From positions 124,001 to 188,000 of the forward strand of contig NZ_JAGGLV010000013.1 of assembly GCF_017874735.1 (NCBI RefSeq): a stretch of DNA of 64,000 bases. The letters are read 5' to 3'. The notes beneath the pieces were generated by a model, which made no database searches, was not told where the DNA came from, and saw nothing but the letters and a program-made list of their open reading frames with translations. Below are positions 8,317 to 15,537 of this stretch, one piece after another. The translations under genes and the position numbers were made by a program. Position 1 is the stretch's first letter. Every line of letters begins with the position of its first letter. Source of the DNA: Paenibacillus silagei. Lineage in GTDB: Bacteria; Bacillota; Bacilli; Paenibacillales; Paenibacillaceae.

Positions 8317-9162
8317 ATGAAAAGAAAAGGAGCATCTGCCCGCCGCACGGGGCGGCGGGCAACCCGGACAACACGGCGGCCGGTGGCAAGGCCGGTACGG
8401 CGTGCTGCACTGCCGCCTGCGGTGAATCATCCGCAGCCTGAGGTGTCGGTTATTATTCCGGCCATGAATGAGGCGGCGACGATTGCCGCAGTGATTGCCG
8501 GAGCCAGAGGCGTTCATCCCCGCTGTGAGGTTATTGTGATTGTTAACGGTTCTGCGGATCAGACCGCAGATATTGCGCGCTCCTGCGGAGCTAACGTAAT
8601 TGTGTATGAACAGCCGCTCGGACACGATGTCGGGCGAAGCGTAGGCGCGGAGGCGGCAAAGGGAGCGGTTCTGCTGTTCACAGACGGGGATCTGGTGATC
8701 CCCGCCTCGCAGCTGCGTCCCTTCGTAAACGCGGTCAGCGGCGGAGCGGATCTGGCCTTGAATGATTATTCCGGCCCGGTCCGCAGCAGATTTCCGCATC
8801 CGGTGGTGTTATCCAAGCATGTGCTGAATCTTCTGCTCGGAAGGTCTGAGCTGAAGGGCTGCTCCTTGACCGCCGTTCCTCATGCGATTAGCCGCAGGGC
8901 GCTAGATGTTCTGGGCAGCGGTCTGCTGTCGAGGCCGCCGCTCGCACATGCGCAGGCAGTACTGGAGGGTCTGGTTGTGACGGCGGTGCATAACGTGCCT
9001 GTGGGCAGGATGAATGCGGTCCGCCGGAAGCACAGCGGCAGTGATCTTCTGCAGGAGGCTATCCTCAGAGACCACCTGGATGCTGTAGCAATGGTGCTGG
9101 AACGCAAGGGCGGCCGGGCTGGCTTCGGGGACGGCATCCGGCGAAGGGAGATGGTGAGATGA
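8317..9162 (+). CDS. GT2-family glycosyltransferase with Arg-rich N-terminal tail
   Basis: GT-A fold glycosyltransferase. After a tail of about 30 residues dense in Arg and Lys comes VSVIIPAMNEAATI (nucleotide-binding start) and later FTDGDLVI, the DxD-type metal site. The paired GHDVGRSVGA segment is shared with the next protein. ATG occurs at 8311 and 8317; the GGAAGGTGG site abuts the first and lies 6 nt before the second, so 8317 is preferred. It overlaps the next gene by 4 nt and is the first gene of a GT2-GT2-GT2-nucleotidyltransferase operon. The two tandem proteins are clear paralogues (GHDVGRS, DGD, LNDY/LNDL, TAVPHA). Donor and acceptor are unknown. Confidence 0.85.
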   Translation: MKRKGASARRTGRRATRTTRRPVARPVRRAALPPAVNHPQPEVSVIIPAMNEAATIAAVIAGARGVHPRCEVIVIVNGSADQTADIARSCGANVIVYEQPLGHDVGRSVGAEAAKGAVLLFTDGDLVIPASQLRPFVNAVSGGADLALNDYSGPVRSRFPHPVVLSKHVLNLLLGRSELKGCSLTAVPHAISRRALDVLGSGLLSRPPLAHAQAVLEGLVVTAVHNVPVGRMNAVRRKHSGSDLLQEAILRDHLDAVAMVLERKGGRAGFGDGIRRREMVR

Positions 9163-10151
9163 TGGGAGCGCGGGAAGTATCCGTCAGCGGCCGGTCTTCA
9201 GCGGGGCGTACTGCTCCTGGAAGCAGCGGCTCTACAGGCCGCTCCGCCAGACGCAGCGCAGTAGTGCGTGGAGGCGCAGCTAAGCGGCGGTCCGCGAAGC
9301 GCCGCAACAAGCCTGCGGCGGCGGGCCCTGGCCTCTCCCGGTCCAAGCGGAAGCCCGCTTCCGGGCGTAGGGGCCTGTCCCTGCCGGCATCTCAGGGTTC
9401 GCTGTCGGTCATTATCTCGGCCAGGAATGAGGAGCAGACGTTGCCGAAGCTGTTGGAGCAGGTGGAACGCCTGAAGCCGCAAGAAATTATTGTTGTGCTC
9501 AATGGATGTAATGACCGCAGCTTTCAGCGGACCCGGCTATGTGCTCAGGCAAGTATAGTGTACATTCCGGAATCTGCCGGACATGATGTGGGACGTTCTC
9601 TTGGCGCCAAGCTTAGCCGGGGAGATATCCTGTTGTTTCTGGACGGCGATATGGTGATCTCCGCCGGACAGCTGTCCTCTTTTGTGGCTGCGGTGGACCG
9701 GGGGGTGGATGTGGCGCTCAATGACCTTGATCCGCTGCTGCCGCCCTTCGGGCTAAGTGATGCGGTTACTCGCTGCAAGCTCTACCTGAATCAGGTTCTG
9801 GGCCGCCCTGATCTTGGAGCAAGCTCCATGACGGCGGTTCCGCATGCCTTATCCCGCCGGGCGCTGGAGAGAATCGGCTACCGTGAGCTGATGGTGCCGC
9901 CTCGGGCGCTGGCGCTCTCCATTCTGGGCCGCCTGCGGGTGGAGAAGGCCGGAGGGGTGAATGTGATCAAGCAGAACCGGCTGCGCCAGGGCAACACGGG
10001 TGCCGGGAATGCTATGGAGCAGCTGATTGCCGGTGATCACGCGGAAGCCCTGGTCTGTGTGATTGCCCACCAGCAGAGCAGCGGGCAGCTGTCGGCCGAT
10101 AATTTGCTGGAGCACCGCCGGCAGATTGCCGCCTGGAGGAACGCGTTATGA
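9159..10151 (+). CDS. GT2-family glycosyltransferase with Arg/Lys/Ser-rich N-terminal tail, paralogue of the preceding gene
   Basis: 330 residues. Residues 1-75 are low-complexity and strongly basic (RRSAVVRGGAAKRRSAKRR-like), then comes a GT-A core beginning SLSVIISARNEEQTLPK with LFLDGDMVI as the DxD site. Core motifs GHDVGRS and TAVPHALSRRAL repeat those of the upstream enzyme, so this is a tandem duplication with divergence. It starts by ATGA overlap with its neighbour and shares ATGA with the next gene, indicating translational coupling. The basic tail is unusual for GT2 enzymes and recurs elsewhere in this region; attachment to a polyanionic surface is one possible role, but this is inference. 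Confidence 0.85.
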   Translation: MMGAREVSVSGRSSAGRTAPGSSGSTGRSARRSAVVRGGAAKRRSAKRRNKPAAAGPGLSRSKRKPASGRRGLSLPASQGSLSVIISARNEEQTLPKLLEQVERLKPQEIIVVLNGCNDRSFQRTRLCAQASIVYIPESAGHDVGRSLGAKLSRGDILLFLDGDMVISAGQLSSFVAAVDRGVDVALNDLDPLLPPFGLSDAVTRCKLYLNQVLGRPDLGASSMTAVPHALSRRALERIGYRELMVPPRALALSILGRLRVEKAGGVNVIKQNRLRQGNTGAGNAMEQLIAGDHAEALVCVIAHQQSSGQLSADNLLEHRRQIAAWRNAL

Positions 10152-10885
10152 CAATGACGAGCATTATTATTCCTACGTATAACAGGCTTGGGCTGCTGCG
10201 TTCCTGCGTCGAATCGATCAGAGCGCATACCCGGTCAGCCTATGAGATTATTGTAGTGGACAATGCCTCGGATGATGGTACCGAAGCCTATTGCCGTGCC
10301 AGCAAGCTGAAGTTCATTTCCCTCCCGGAGAACCGCGGTTTTCCGCTGGCCTGCAATATTGGGCTTCAGCTGGCTGCGGGGGAGGAGCTGCTGCTGCTGA
10401 ACAATGACGTCATTGTGTCGCAAGGCTGGCTGGATAATCTGAAGAGCGCTTTGTACAGTGCCTCCGATATAGGAATTGTCGGACCGGTGACGAATTATGC
10501 CAGCGGACGGCAGCAGGTACAGACCGGCTATACCGATATTGCAGGGTTCCATGCCGAGGCGCTCCGGGCCAATATTCCTGATGCAGCGAAGTGGGTGGAG
10601 ACCCGAAGGCTTGTAGGTCTGTGCTTTTTATTCAAAAGACAGCTTATGGACGCGATCGGCCTGCTCGATGAACGATTCTCGCCGGGCCATTATGAGGATG
10701 ACGATTACTGCTACCGTGCCCGGCTGAAGGGATACCGGCTGCTGATTGCCGGAGATTGCCTGGTTCATCATGAAGGCAGCGCCAGCTTCAAGGAGGTCTA
10801 TTCCGCCTCATTGCAGGAGCTGGTGGAGCGCAACCGCAGGTTTTTTATAGAGAAGTGGCAAGTGGACCCGGCGCAGTTCATCTGA
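10148..10885 (+). CDS. GT2-family glycosyltransferase (rhamnosyltransferase-like)
   Basis: 245 residues with TSIIIPTYNRLGLLRSC, VVDNASDDGT (nucleotide pocket), LLLNNDVIVS (DxD equivalent NND) and GHYEDDDYCYRA, the acidic acceptor-side motif common in rhamnosyl- and other O-antigen-type GT2 enzymes. It is a canonical GT-A length without the basic tail of its two upstream neighbours, and begins in an ATGA overlap. The operon position before a RmlA-like nucleotidyltransferase suggests that it uses a nucleotide-activated sugar from this region. Specificity cannot be read from sequence. Confidence 0.87.
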   Translation: MTMTSIIIPTYNRLGLLRSCVESIRAHTRSAYEIIVVDNASDDGTEAYCRASKLKFISLPENRGFPLACNIGLQLAAGEELLLLNNDVIVSQGWLDNLKSALYSASDIGIVGPVTNYASGRQQVQTGYTDIAGFHAEALRANIPDAAKWVETRRLVGLCFLFKRQLMDAIGLLDERFSPGHYEDDDYCYRARLKGYRLLIAGDCLVHHEGSASFKEVYSASLQELVERNRRFFIEKWQVDPAQFI

Positions 10886-10932
10886 GGCCGCTGGCCGAAG
10901 GCAAAAGACGTAGAGAAAGAGGAGGAACGTAA

Positions 10933-11664
10933 GTGAAAGGAGTCATACTGGCAGGCGGAACAGGAACAAGGCTATACCCGCTCACCCGGCTGATGAACAA
11001 ACATTTGCTTCCGGTCGGCAAATACCCTATGGTGTGCTACGGGATTGAGCGGCTGCGCCAGGGGGGGATCACCGATATTCTCCTGGTCATCAGCAAACAG
11101 TCCGCAGGACAGTACACTGACTTTTTGGGCAGCGGCGCTGAATTTGGCGTATCCCTGACTTACAAAATCCAGGAGGCGGCAGGCGGCATCGCGGAAGCGC
11201 TGGAGCTGGCGGAAGGATTCATCCTGCCGGGGGAACGGTTTGTCGTGCTGCTGGGGGATAATCTGTTCAAGGATAGTCTGGAGCCTTACGTGAAGAGTTA
11301 TCTGCAGCAGCCGGCGGGGACCGCGAAGGTGCTCCTGAAGCCTGTGGAGGATGCGCGCAGATACGGGGTTCCGGTGTTTGACAGCGCCGATGCCTCCCTG
11401 ATAGCTTACATTGAAGAGAAGCCGGAGCAGCCGAAGACGAAATTCTGTGTCACAGGCATATATATGTACGATGAAGCAGTATTCGATATCATCCGTCGGA
11501 TTTCGCCTTCCAGAAGGGGCGAGCTGGAGATTACCGATGTGAACAACCTGTATGCTGTAGAGCGCAAGCTAAGCTATGATGTGCTGCAAGGCTGGTGGAG
11601 TGACGCGGGAACCTTCCAGTCTCTGCGCGAAGCCGGAGATAAGCTGAGAGATACGCTGCCCTGA
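10933..11664 (+). CDS. sugar-1-phosphate nucleotidyltransferase (RmlA-like)
   Basis: 243 residues starting GTG with GAGGAGG 8 nt upstream. The GGTGTRLYPLT glycine-rich signature, the Lys of NKHLLPVGKYPM and the metal-binding LGDNLF motif identify a nucleotidyltransferase that makes an NDP-sugar, most like glucose-1-phosphate thymidylyltransferase. It is shorter than classic RmlA (about 290) and lacks the C-terminal helical extension; such short forms are common in Gram-positives. EEKPEQPK and a WWSDAGTF substrate motif are intact. The stop codon lies inside the terminator hairpin that ends this operon. No rmlB/C/D set is adjacent, so its product sugar remains open. Confidence 0.86.
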   Translation: MKGVILAGGTGTRLYPLTRLMNKHLLPVGKYPMVCYGIERLRQGGITDILLVISKQSAGQYTDFLGSGAEFGVSLTYKIQEAAGGIAEALELAEGFILPGERFVVLLGDNLFKDSLEPYVKSYLQQPAGTAKVLLKPVEDARRYGVPVFDSADASLIAYIEEKPEQPKTKFCVTGIYMYDEAVFDIIRRISPSRRGELEITDVNNLYAVERKLSYDVLQGWWSDAGTFQSLREAGDKLRDTLP

Positions 11665-11680
11665 GGGGCGGCGTTTTTTT
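11653..11680 (+). terminator. terminator of the GT2/nucleotidyltransferase operon
   Basis: ACGCTGCCC (11653-11661), loop TGAG, GGGCGGCGT (11666-11674), then seven T. The stem starts inside the final codons of the nucleotidyltransferase gene. Confidence 0.92.
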
Positions 11681-11764
11681 GGTAGGTGAGGGCGATTATT
11701 GAACGCGGTGGAAGGGGGGAGAGCGGGTGAGAGGGAGAGGGAAGAGTAATTAGTTGGTCTACAT

Positions 11765-11803
11765 AGGAAGAGGAAGAGGAAGAGGAAGAGGAAGAGGAAG
11801 AGG
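11765..11803. repeat. AGGAAG hexanucleotide microsatellite
   Basis: Six and a half perfect copies of AGGAAG in noncoding DNA. Perfect copies imply recent slippage; copy number probably varies between strains. Confidence 0.95.
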
Positions 11804-11833
11804 ATTGAAGGAAACTTGAGTGGTAAAAGGTAA

Positions 11834-12139
11834 CTAAAGGGACAAATCCCATAGAATTCGCCGGAAGTGGGCTGGCGGCTGGAAGGAGAGGGATAAATCC
11901 CTCTGAATTCACCAAAAGTCGGTGCTGGGCTAAAATGAAGAGCATAAATGCCCCTGAATCGGGTAAAAGTCGGCGTTCGACAGAAATGAAGAGCATAAAT
12001 GCCCCTGAATCGGGTAAAAGTCGGCGTTCGGCAGAAATGAAGAGCATAAATGCCCCTGAATCGGGCAAAAAGTCGGCGCTGGGCTAAAATGAAGAGCACA
12101 AATGCCCCTGAATCCGCCGAAAGCGGGCGCAGGGGTCGA
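11834..12139. repeat. 51-bp noncoding minisatellite, six copies
   Basis: Units start at 11834, 11885, 11935, 11986, 12037 and 12089. Copies three and four are nearly identical; the first two are more diverged. Each unit contains AAATGCCCCTGAATC or a variant and a GTCGG element. No frame is conserved across all copies with a ribosome site, so coding is unlikely. It lies between the operon terminator and a convergent acetyltransferase gene. Confidence 0.92.
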
Positions 12140-12330
12140 AAGTCGGTTCTAACTCCCCCGGCGTGCAGTGCAGCCGTTTCAGCTTGCAGCCTTTTACTTA
12201 ACCCCCGTAGCATACAGCCCTGGGTTTATAGTCTCCAGCATGCAGCCTTCAACTTATCGCCCATAGTCCGCAGCTTATCGCCTCAGCATGAGCCCCGGCA
12301 TATCGCCCTTAGCATGCAGCCCCCAGCTTG
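12140..12330. repeat. degenerate short repeats (GCATGCAGCC / TTATCGCC motifs)
   Basis: The stretch carries several imperfect copies of AGCATGCAGCC and TATCGCCC-type words about 25 bases apart, without an open frame of note. No gene is seen between 11681 and 12351. Confidence 0.5.
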
Positions 12331-12351
12331 ACAGCCACCACCTCATCACCA

Positions 12352-12876
12352 TCAGTCACTGGCTGGCGGAGCGATTCTCCACCAGAACAAATCCTCGGTC
12401 TCGCGGTACAGCTCTGCACCCAGGTGCTGCAGGACACGGTGGGAGGCGAGGTTGTCCTTCTCGGTATCTGCAATGACCCAGCGTGCGCCGGGATGGCTGA
12501 AGATCCAGGCGGTGATCTGCCGCAGCGCTTCTGTGGCATAGCCCTGGCCCCGGTATCTCTCGTCCAGGACATAACCAACGATGACCTCCCCTTGCTCGTT
12601 CGGGCGGCCTTTGAGAATCAGGAAGCCGATGAGCTGCCGCTGCTCCCGGTGGATGATGGCCCACATGGTCAGCCAGCAGTAATTCTCTTCATCCTGTAGT
12701 ACCTTCGCATGCCTGACCCGCATCGCATAGCGCATCTCTTCATCATCCATCAGGGTTGCGGTTGCCGTCACGTTCAGGCCCAGCGCCTGCTCCAGCCCGG
12801 CGTAATCCGCTAAGGCTAACGCCAGCTCGGATGCGCTCAGAGGAGATAGGTCCAGGTGTTCACCTGTAAGTTTCAT
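12352..12876 (-). CDS. GNAT acetyltransferase, RimJ/RimL type
   Basis: 174 residues. IVGYVLDERYRGQGYATEAL is the acetyl-CoA pyrophosphate-binding motif A (R-G-x-G-Y/F-A-T-E-A), followed by DTEKDNLASHRVLQHLG, the N-x-x-S-x-x-x-x-x-x-x-G motif of RimJ-type enzymes. ATG at 12876 has GGAGG 7 nt upstream. It probably N-acetylates a protein or small amine; the substrate cannot be predicted. It stands alone, convergent with the upstream glycosylation operon. Confidence 0.88.
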   Translation of the reverse strand: MKLTGEHLDLSPLSASELALALADYAGLEQALGLNVTATATLMDDEEMRYAMRVRHAKVLQDEENYCWLTMWAIIHREQRQLIGFLILKGRPNEQGEVIVGYVLDERYRGQGYATEALRQITAWIFSHPGARWVIADTEKDNLASHRVLQHLGAELYRETEDLFWWRIAPPASD

Positions 12877-13094
12877 AGATTGCCTCCAGTTCTAATCCGG
12901 GTACATAGATGCGGACATACACCATTAGGAAGTATTTTCAGCCAAGCATAGTCTGCCATCCTGTTCCTTGTCAATATGCTCCAGCTTGCAGCCTTCTCCG
13001 TACCTTGAAGCGGAAGCGGACACGGGGATTCGAACGTTGAAATTAATGGTCATCTTGCGGCATGTCCCAGCCCAACTTGCGGCGCTTCTCCGGC

Positions 13095-13122
13095 ACCGTC
13101 AAGGCGGATGCCGCATATGCTG
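13095..13122 (+). promoter_or_regulatory. sigma-K-like promoter for the small helical protein operon
   Basis: AC at 13095-13096, a 17-nt spacer, then CATATGCTG at 13114 (one base off CATANNNTA). A start near 13130 would leave a short leader before AAGGAG at 13141 and the start codon at 13149 or 13155. This agrees with the shorter version of the first protein. Confidence 0.35.
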
Positions 13123-13148
13123 TAGCAGGGCGTTTGAGCAAAGGAGAC

Positions 13149-13442
13149 ATGAAGGTGCAGAGTAAAATTACAAAAGTCCTGCAGCACATGGCCCATACGC
13201 ACGAACAAATGGCACGGATTCTCGACGCCGAACGCCACGTAGCCGTCCGTATGTCGCAAATAGTTCACGATCTGCCGGATGCGGACCCTGATTTCGGCGG
13301 ATTCAGTGGGCTGGTGGAAAGCTCAGGCCAAGTCAACAAAAATATCATTGCTTATCTCAATGCACTTGCTGATCTTGAAGAGGCGATGGCTGAGGGAGTA
13401 GGCAGGGTCATCAAGGAATTAAACGGTCAGGAAGAAGAGTAA
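13149..13442 (+). CDS. small helical protein A of a three-paralogue set
   Basis: Not recognised with confidence. From 13149 it has 97 residues, almost all helix-forming: VLQHMAHTHEQMARILDAE, then a short loop (DLPDADPDFGGF) and a second helix ending in acidic residues. Its first helix aligns with the next two proteins in an L-x-x-x-A-x5-[MIL]-A-x-I-L-[DE] pattern, so the three are probable paralogues. An upstream ATG at 13062 is in frame but lacks a ribosome site and would precede the candidate promoter. AAGGAG at 13141 favours ATG 13149 (tight) or GTG 13155 (8 nt). It is the first of four closely packed genes. Confidence 0.7.
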   Translation: MKVQSKITKVLQHMAHTHEQMARILDAERHVAVRMSQIVHDLPDADPDFGGFSGLVESSGQVNKNIIAYLNALADLEEAMAEGVGRVIKELNGQEEE

Positions 13443-13475
13443 GGGTAACGTGTAACCTGAGCAAGGAGGCGGAGG

Positions 13476-13811
13476 ATGAGCAGAGAAAAGGCATATCTGC
13501 AAATGCTGGAGTCGACCGCTGCCATCCAGTGGAACATCGCGATGATTCTCGAGGCCAAAGCGGTGGAAGCGGAAAAAGTGAAGCAGTGGACCCATCATCA
13601 TATCCACGCTAGAGCGTTCGACTCCCACGAAGACCAGTTGAAGGAATCCATCTCTATTCACGAGGTAATCGTGGAAATGGTAGAGGGGCTGACGAAGCTG
13701 GAGAACGGGCTGTACAGCAATCTGAAGGCGGTGCTGGGCAGCGGGGAAGACGAGGGCGGCGATTTCGGCGGGGATGGCGAGGGCTTCAGCTTCGGGGACG
13801 ACAGCAAATGA
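13476..13811 (+). CDS. small helical protein B of a three-paralogue set
   Basis: 111 residues, ATG with AAGGAGG 8 nt upstream. Helix YLQMLESTAAIQWNIAMILE matches the first helix of proteins A and C. A His-rich middle (WTHHHIHARAFDSHED) and a Gly/Asp/Glu-rich acidic tail (GGDFGGDGEGFSFGDD) follow. There is no signal peptide or membrane segment. It overlaps the next gene by ATGA. No function is assigned; the shared helix hints that the three proteins assemble together. Confidence 0.78.
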   Translation: MSREKAYLQMLESTAAIQWNIAMILEAKAVEAEKVKQWTHHHIHARAFDSHEDQLKESISIHEVIVEMVEGLTKLENGLYSNLKAVLGSGEDEGGDFGGDGEGFSFGDDSK

Positions 13812-14095
13812 GCGGCGGGCTGCTCTCCGAACACGCCGTCAAGCTGGAGATGATCCGCTCGATCGCCCGCAGCCAGGCAGCGCTTGCAGCCATCCTCGAG
13901 AGTATTGCTGAAGTGACGGGGCAATCGGAGCTGACAGCCCGCAAGCTGAGCGACAATATCAGGATTCTTAGCGGGTACCAGAGTTCGATGTGCCGGATGA
14001 TATCCGGTATTTCGCTGCATGAGCCCAAAGAAGGAGTGCCTGCAGCCCCCTGGCTGAGCAAGGTCTGCTCAGAGGGGACCGCCAGAAGTAGATGA
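13808..14095 (+). CDS. small helical protein C of a three-paralogue set
   Basis: 95 residues, coupled to protein B by ATGA. The helix KLEMIRSIARSQAALAAILE aligns without gaps to protein B (conserved Ala9, Ala16, Ile18, Leu19, Glu20 of that segment). A second helical segment, ARKLSDNIRILSGYQSSMCRMI, follows. The C-terminal 25 residues are divergent. The function is unknown. Confidence 0.72.
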   Translation: MSGGLLSEHAVKLEMIRSIARSQAALAAILESIAEVTGQSELTARKLSDNIRILSGYQSSMCRMISGISLHEPKEGVPAAPWLSKVCSEGTARSR

Positions 14096-14111
14096 AGTAC
14101 AGGAGGCGTAG

Positions 14112-14504
14112 ATGATGAAGAGAAAGAGACTGGGCAAGCTTGGTTCCACGGGCAAGGGCAAGAGACGCAGACCGCTGCTGTCGCGGAAGACACGGATACG
14201 CAAAGGTCCCGGACGCAAATCGCGCAAGGGTCTGCCCGGTAAGCCGGGGAAGAAATCCCTGCAGCTGCGCAAAAAAAGAAGGCTACGCCGCCGGTTACGC
14301 AGGGTGCGCGCTGTGCAGGTCATACCGGTAATCGAAACACCATTGGTGCCGCAGGTGATTCCGCTCCCCCCGGAGCTGGGCGTCCCGCCGGAACTGCCGC
14401 CGGGAGACGCCTATCAGCAGGGCTACACCGAAGCATACAACGTGGGGTTCGACGCCGGTTTCGCCAAGGGCTTCGAGGACGGGCATAAGCTGGAGCTTGG
14501 CTGA
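14112..14504 (+). CDS. basic protein with C-terminal GY/GF-repeat, unrecognised
   Basis: 130 residues. Residues 1-75 are dominated by Lys, Arg and Gly (a tail resembling those on nearby glycosyltransferases). Then comes a Pro-rich linker (PLPPELGVPPELPPG) and a C-terminal QGYTEAYNVGFDAGFAKGF segment with an aromatic-Gly period of 3-4 residues. Similar G-Y-x-x-G-Y segments begin the two CgeB-like proteins at 21981 and 23111. The ribosome site AGGAGG lies at 14100-14105. It could be a DNA- or surface-binding scaffold of the spore, but no family was recognised. Confidence 0.75.
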   Translation: MMKRKRLGKLGSTGKGKRRRPLLSRKTRIRKGPGRKSRKGLPGKPGKKSLQLRKKRRLRRRLRRVRAVQVIPVIETPLVPQVIPLPPELGVPPELPPGDAYQQGYTEAYNVGFDAGFAKGFEDGHKLELG

Positions 14505-14543
14505 CAGAGCCGCAGGAACAGCAGCGGACCAGGGCTGCGGTTA

Positions 14544-14577
14544 TATAGGGGCTGGCGCATATTGCGCCGCCCCTATA
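14544..14577. other. strong isolated hairpin
   Basis: TATAGGGGC (14544-14552) pairs perfectly with GCCCCTATA (14569-14577), enclosing GGCGCA/TGCGCC. It follows the four-gene operon but has no T run on either strand. It could stabilise the 3' end of the transcript or act as an atypical terminator. Confidence 0.6.
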
Positions 14578-14693
14578 GCACATGGGGAACTTTGGGATAA
14601 GGCGGGCTCTCGGAATTTCCGGCCGGATATGGTAGACTTCTTAACAGAATCTTTACCGGGAACACTATTCAGGCAGGAAAGCGGGGAACACAC

Positions 14694-15221
14694 ATGATGG
14701 GTAATGAGATACGAAGAGCGCGGAGTGAGGAAATCCAGGAGATCATGAATCTGATTGCCGAATGTGTACAAGTTATGCAGGCAGGCGGAAGCGATCAATG
14801 GGATGAAGGGTACCCTAACCGGGAAGTCATTAGTGAAGATATCGGTAAGGGCACCTTATTTGTCTGCCTGGAGCATGAGGCGATTGCCGGGATTCTTGTG
14901 CTGGATGAGAACCAGGCGGAGCAATATGCAGGCATTGAATGGGAACAGCAGCAGGGGCCGCATCTGATCATGCACCGGCTCGCGGTACATCCCGAGATTC
15001 AGGGCAGAGGGATTGCCCGGCGGCTGATCGCCTTTGCCGAGGAATTCGCCCGCAGCAGCGGGTATAGAAGCATCCGGCTTGATACATATGCGAAGAATGA
15101 CAGGGTGCTTAAGCTGTATCCTTCGCTCGGGTACTCGCAGAGAGGCGAAATTTGTTTTCCCGGCCGTACCGCTGCTTTTCCGGTGTTTGAGAAGGTGCTG
15201 CCAGAGAATATGGAGAGATAA
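14694..15221 (+). CDS. GNAT-family N-acetyltransferase
   Basis: 175 residues. LIMHRLAVHPEIQGRGIARR contains the Q-x-x-G-x-[AG] acetyl-CoA loop (QGRGIA). It is followed by SIRLDTYAKNDRVLKLYPSLGY, typical of small-molecule GNATs, and by a conserved C-terminal FPVFEKVL. The start is one of two tandem ATGs (14694/14697) after GGAAAGCGGGG. It stands alone between the spore-type operon and the riboswitch unit. The substrate is unknown. Confidence 0.88.
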   Translation: MMGNEIRRARSEEIQEIMNLIAECVQVMQAGGSDQWDEGYPNREVISEDIGKGTLFVCLEHEAIAGILVLDENQAEQYAGIEWEQQQGPHLIMHRLAVHPEIQGRGIARRLIAFAEEFARSSGYRSIRLDTYAKNDRVLKLYPSLGYSQRGEICFPGRTAAFPVFEKVLPENMER

Positions 15222-15335
15222 TTTCCGCTCAAGTGAGTTAACATTACATTGAAGTCTGGATTTCTATTCTGGAAATGTTAATTCATGTCCTAAACTCACT
15301 TTATCGAATAATAATGTTAGATTTAATAACTCTTA

Positions 15336-15365
15336 TTGACATGAAAGTTGTCTTTGAATTATGAT
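15336..15365 (+). promoter_or_regulatory. sigma-A promoter of the riboswitch transcript
   Basis: TTGACA (15336-15341), 18-nt spacer, TATGAT (15360-15365). The predicted start near 15373 lies 22 nt before the aptamer. An inverted repeat (AAGTGAGTT at 15230, AACTCACTT at 15293) lies upstream. Confidence 0.75.
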
Positions 15366-15394
15366 GGGATTATTCATAAGTAATTGAATAGTCC

Positions 15395-15462
15395 TTTTCG
15401 TATATCCTTAATAATTGGTTTAAGGGTCTCTACCGGGAACCGTAAATTTCTGGCTACGAAAA
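15395..15462 (+). promoter_or_regulatory. purine riboswitch aptamer (guanine-type by its C74 equivalent)
   Basis: P1 TTTTCGTA (15395-15402) with TACGAAAA (15455-15462); P2 CCTTAA with TTAAGG and a 7-nt loop ending GG. J2/3 is TCTCTACC and L3 is CCGTAAA, both as in xpt-class aptamers. The base before the P1 3' strand is C (15454), which Watson-Crick pairs with guanine or hypoxanthine; adenine switches carry U there. One J2/3 U (U48 equivalent, flipped out in known structures) is C. It lies upstream of the amidohydrolase gene. Confidence 0.92.
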
Positions 15463-15492
15463 TATGCTGAGGCATATTTTTGTGGCCTTTTT
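15452..15492 (+). terminator. riboswitch expression platform: intrinsic terminator overlapping P1
   Basis: A 16-bp stem with two G-T pairs (15452-15467 with 15472-15487), loop TGAG, then TTTTT (15488-15492). The 5' arm contains the entire P1 3' strand of the aptamer, so ligand-stabilised P1 and this terminator exclude each other. That predicts an ON switch. Confidence 0.85.
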
Positions 15493-15537
15493 GTGTTACA
15501 GGCAGCCGGATATCAACAAGACTAGGGGGAGAAGACA

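Noticed and set aside
10933..11664. Firm call of dTDP-L-rhamnose synthesis from the RmlA-like gene
   Set aside because: rmlB and rmlC are not in the window, and the RmlD-like gene lies in a UDP-sugar operon 17 kb away.
11569..12213. Long minus-strand frames across the 51-bp minisatellite and the AGGAAG tract
   Set aside because: Translation is low-complexity (Phe/Leu runs, repeated LHFCRTP) and no start signal is seen.
13062..13148. Longer start of small helical protein A
   Set aside because: No ribosome site at 13062, no helix similarity to the paralogues before 13149, and the candidate promoter lies inside the extension.
15222..15335. Inverted repeat AAGTGAGTT/AACTCACTT as an insertion-sequence end or operator
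   Set aside because: Arms are 54 bp apart with no transposase and no target duplication; kept only as an unexplained repeat upstream of the riboswitch promoter.
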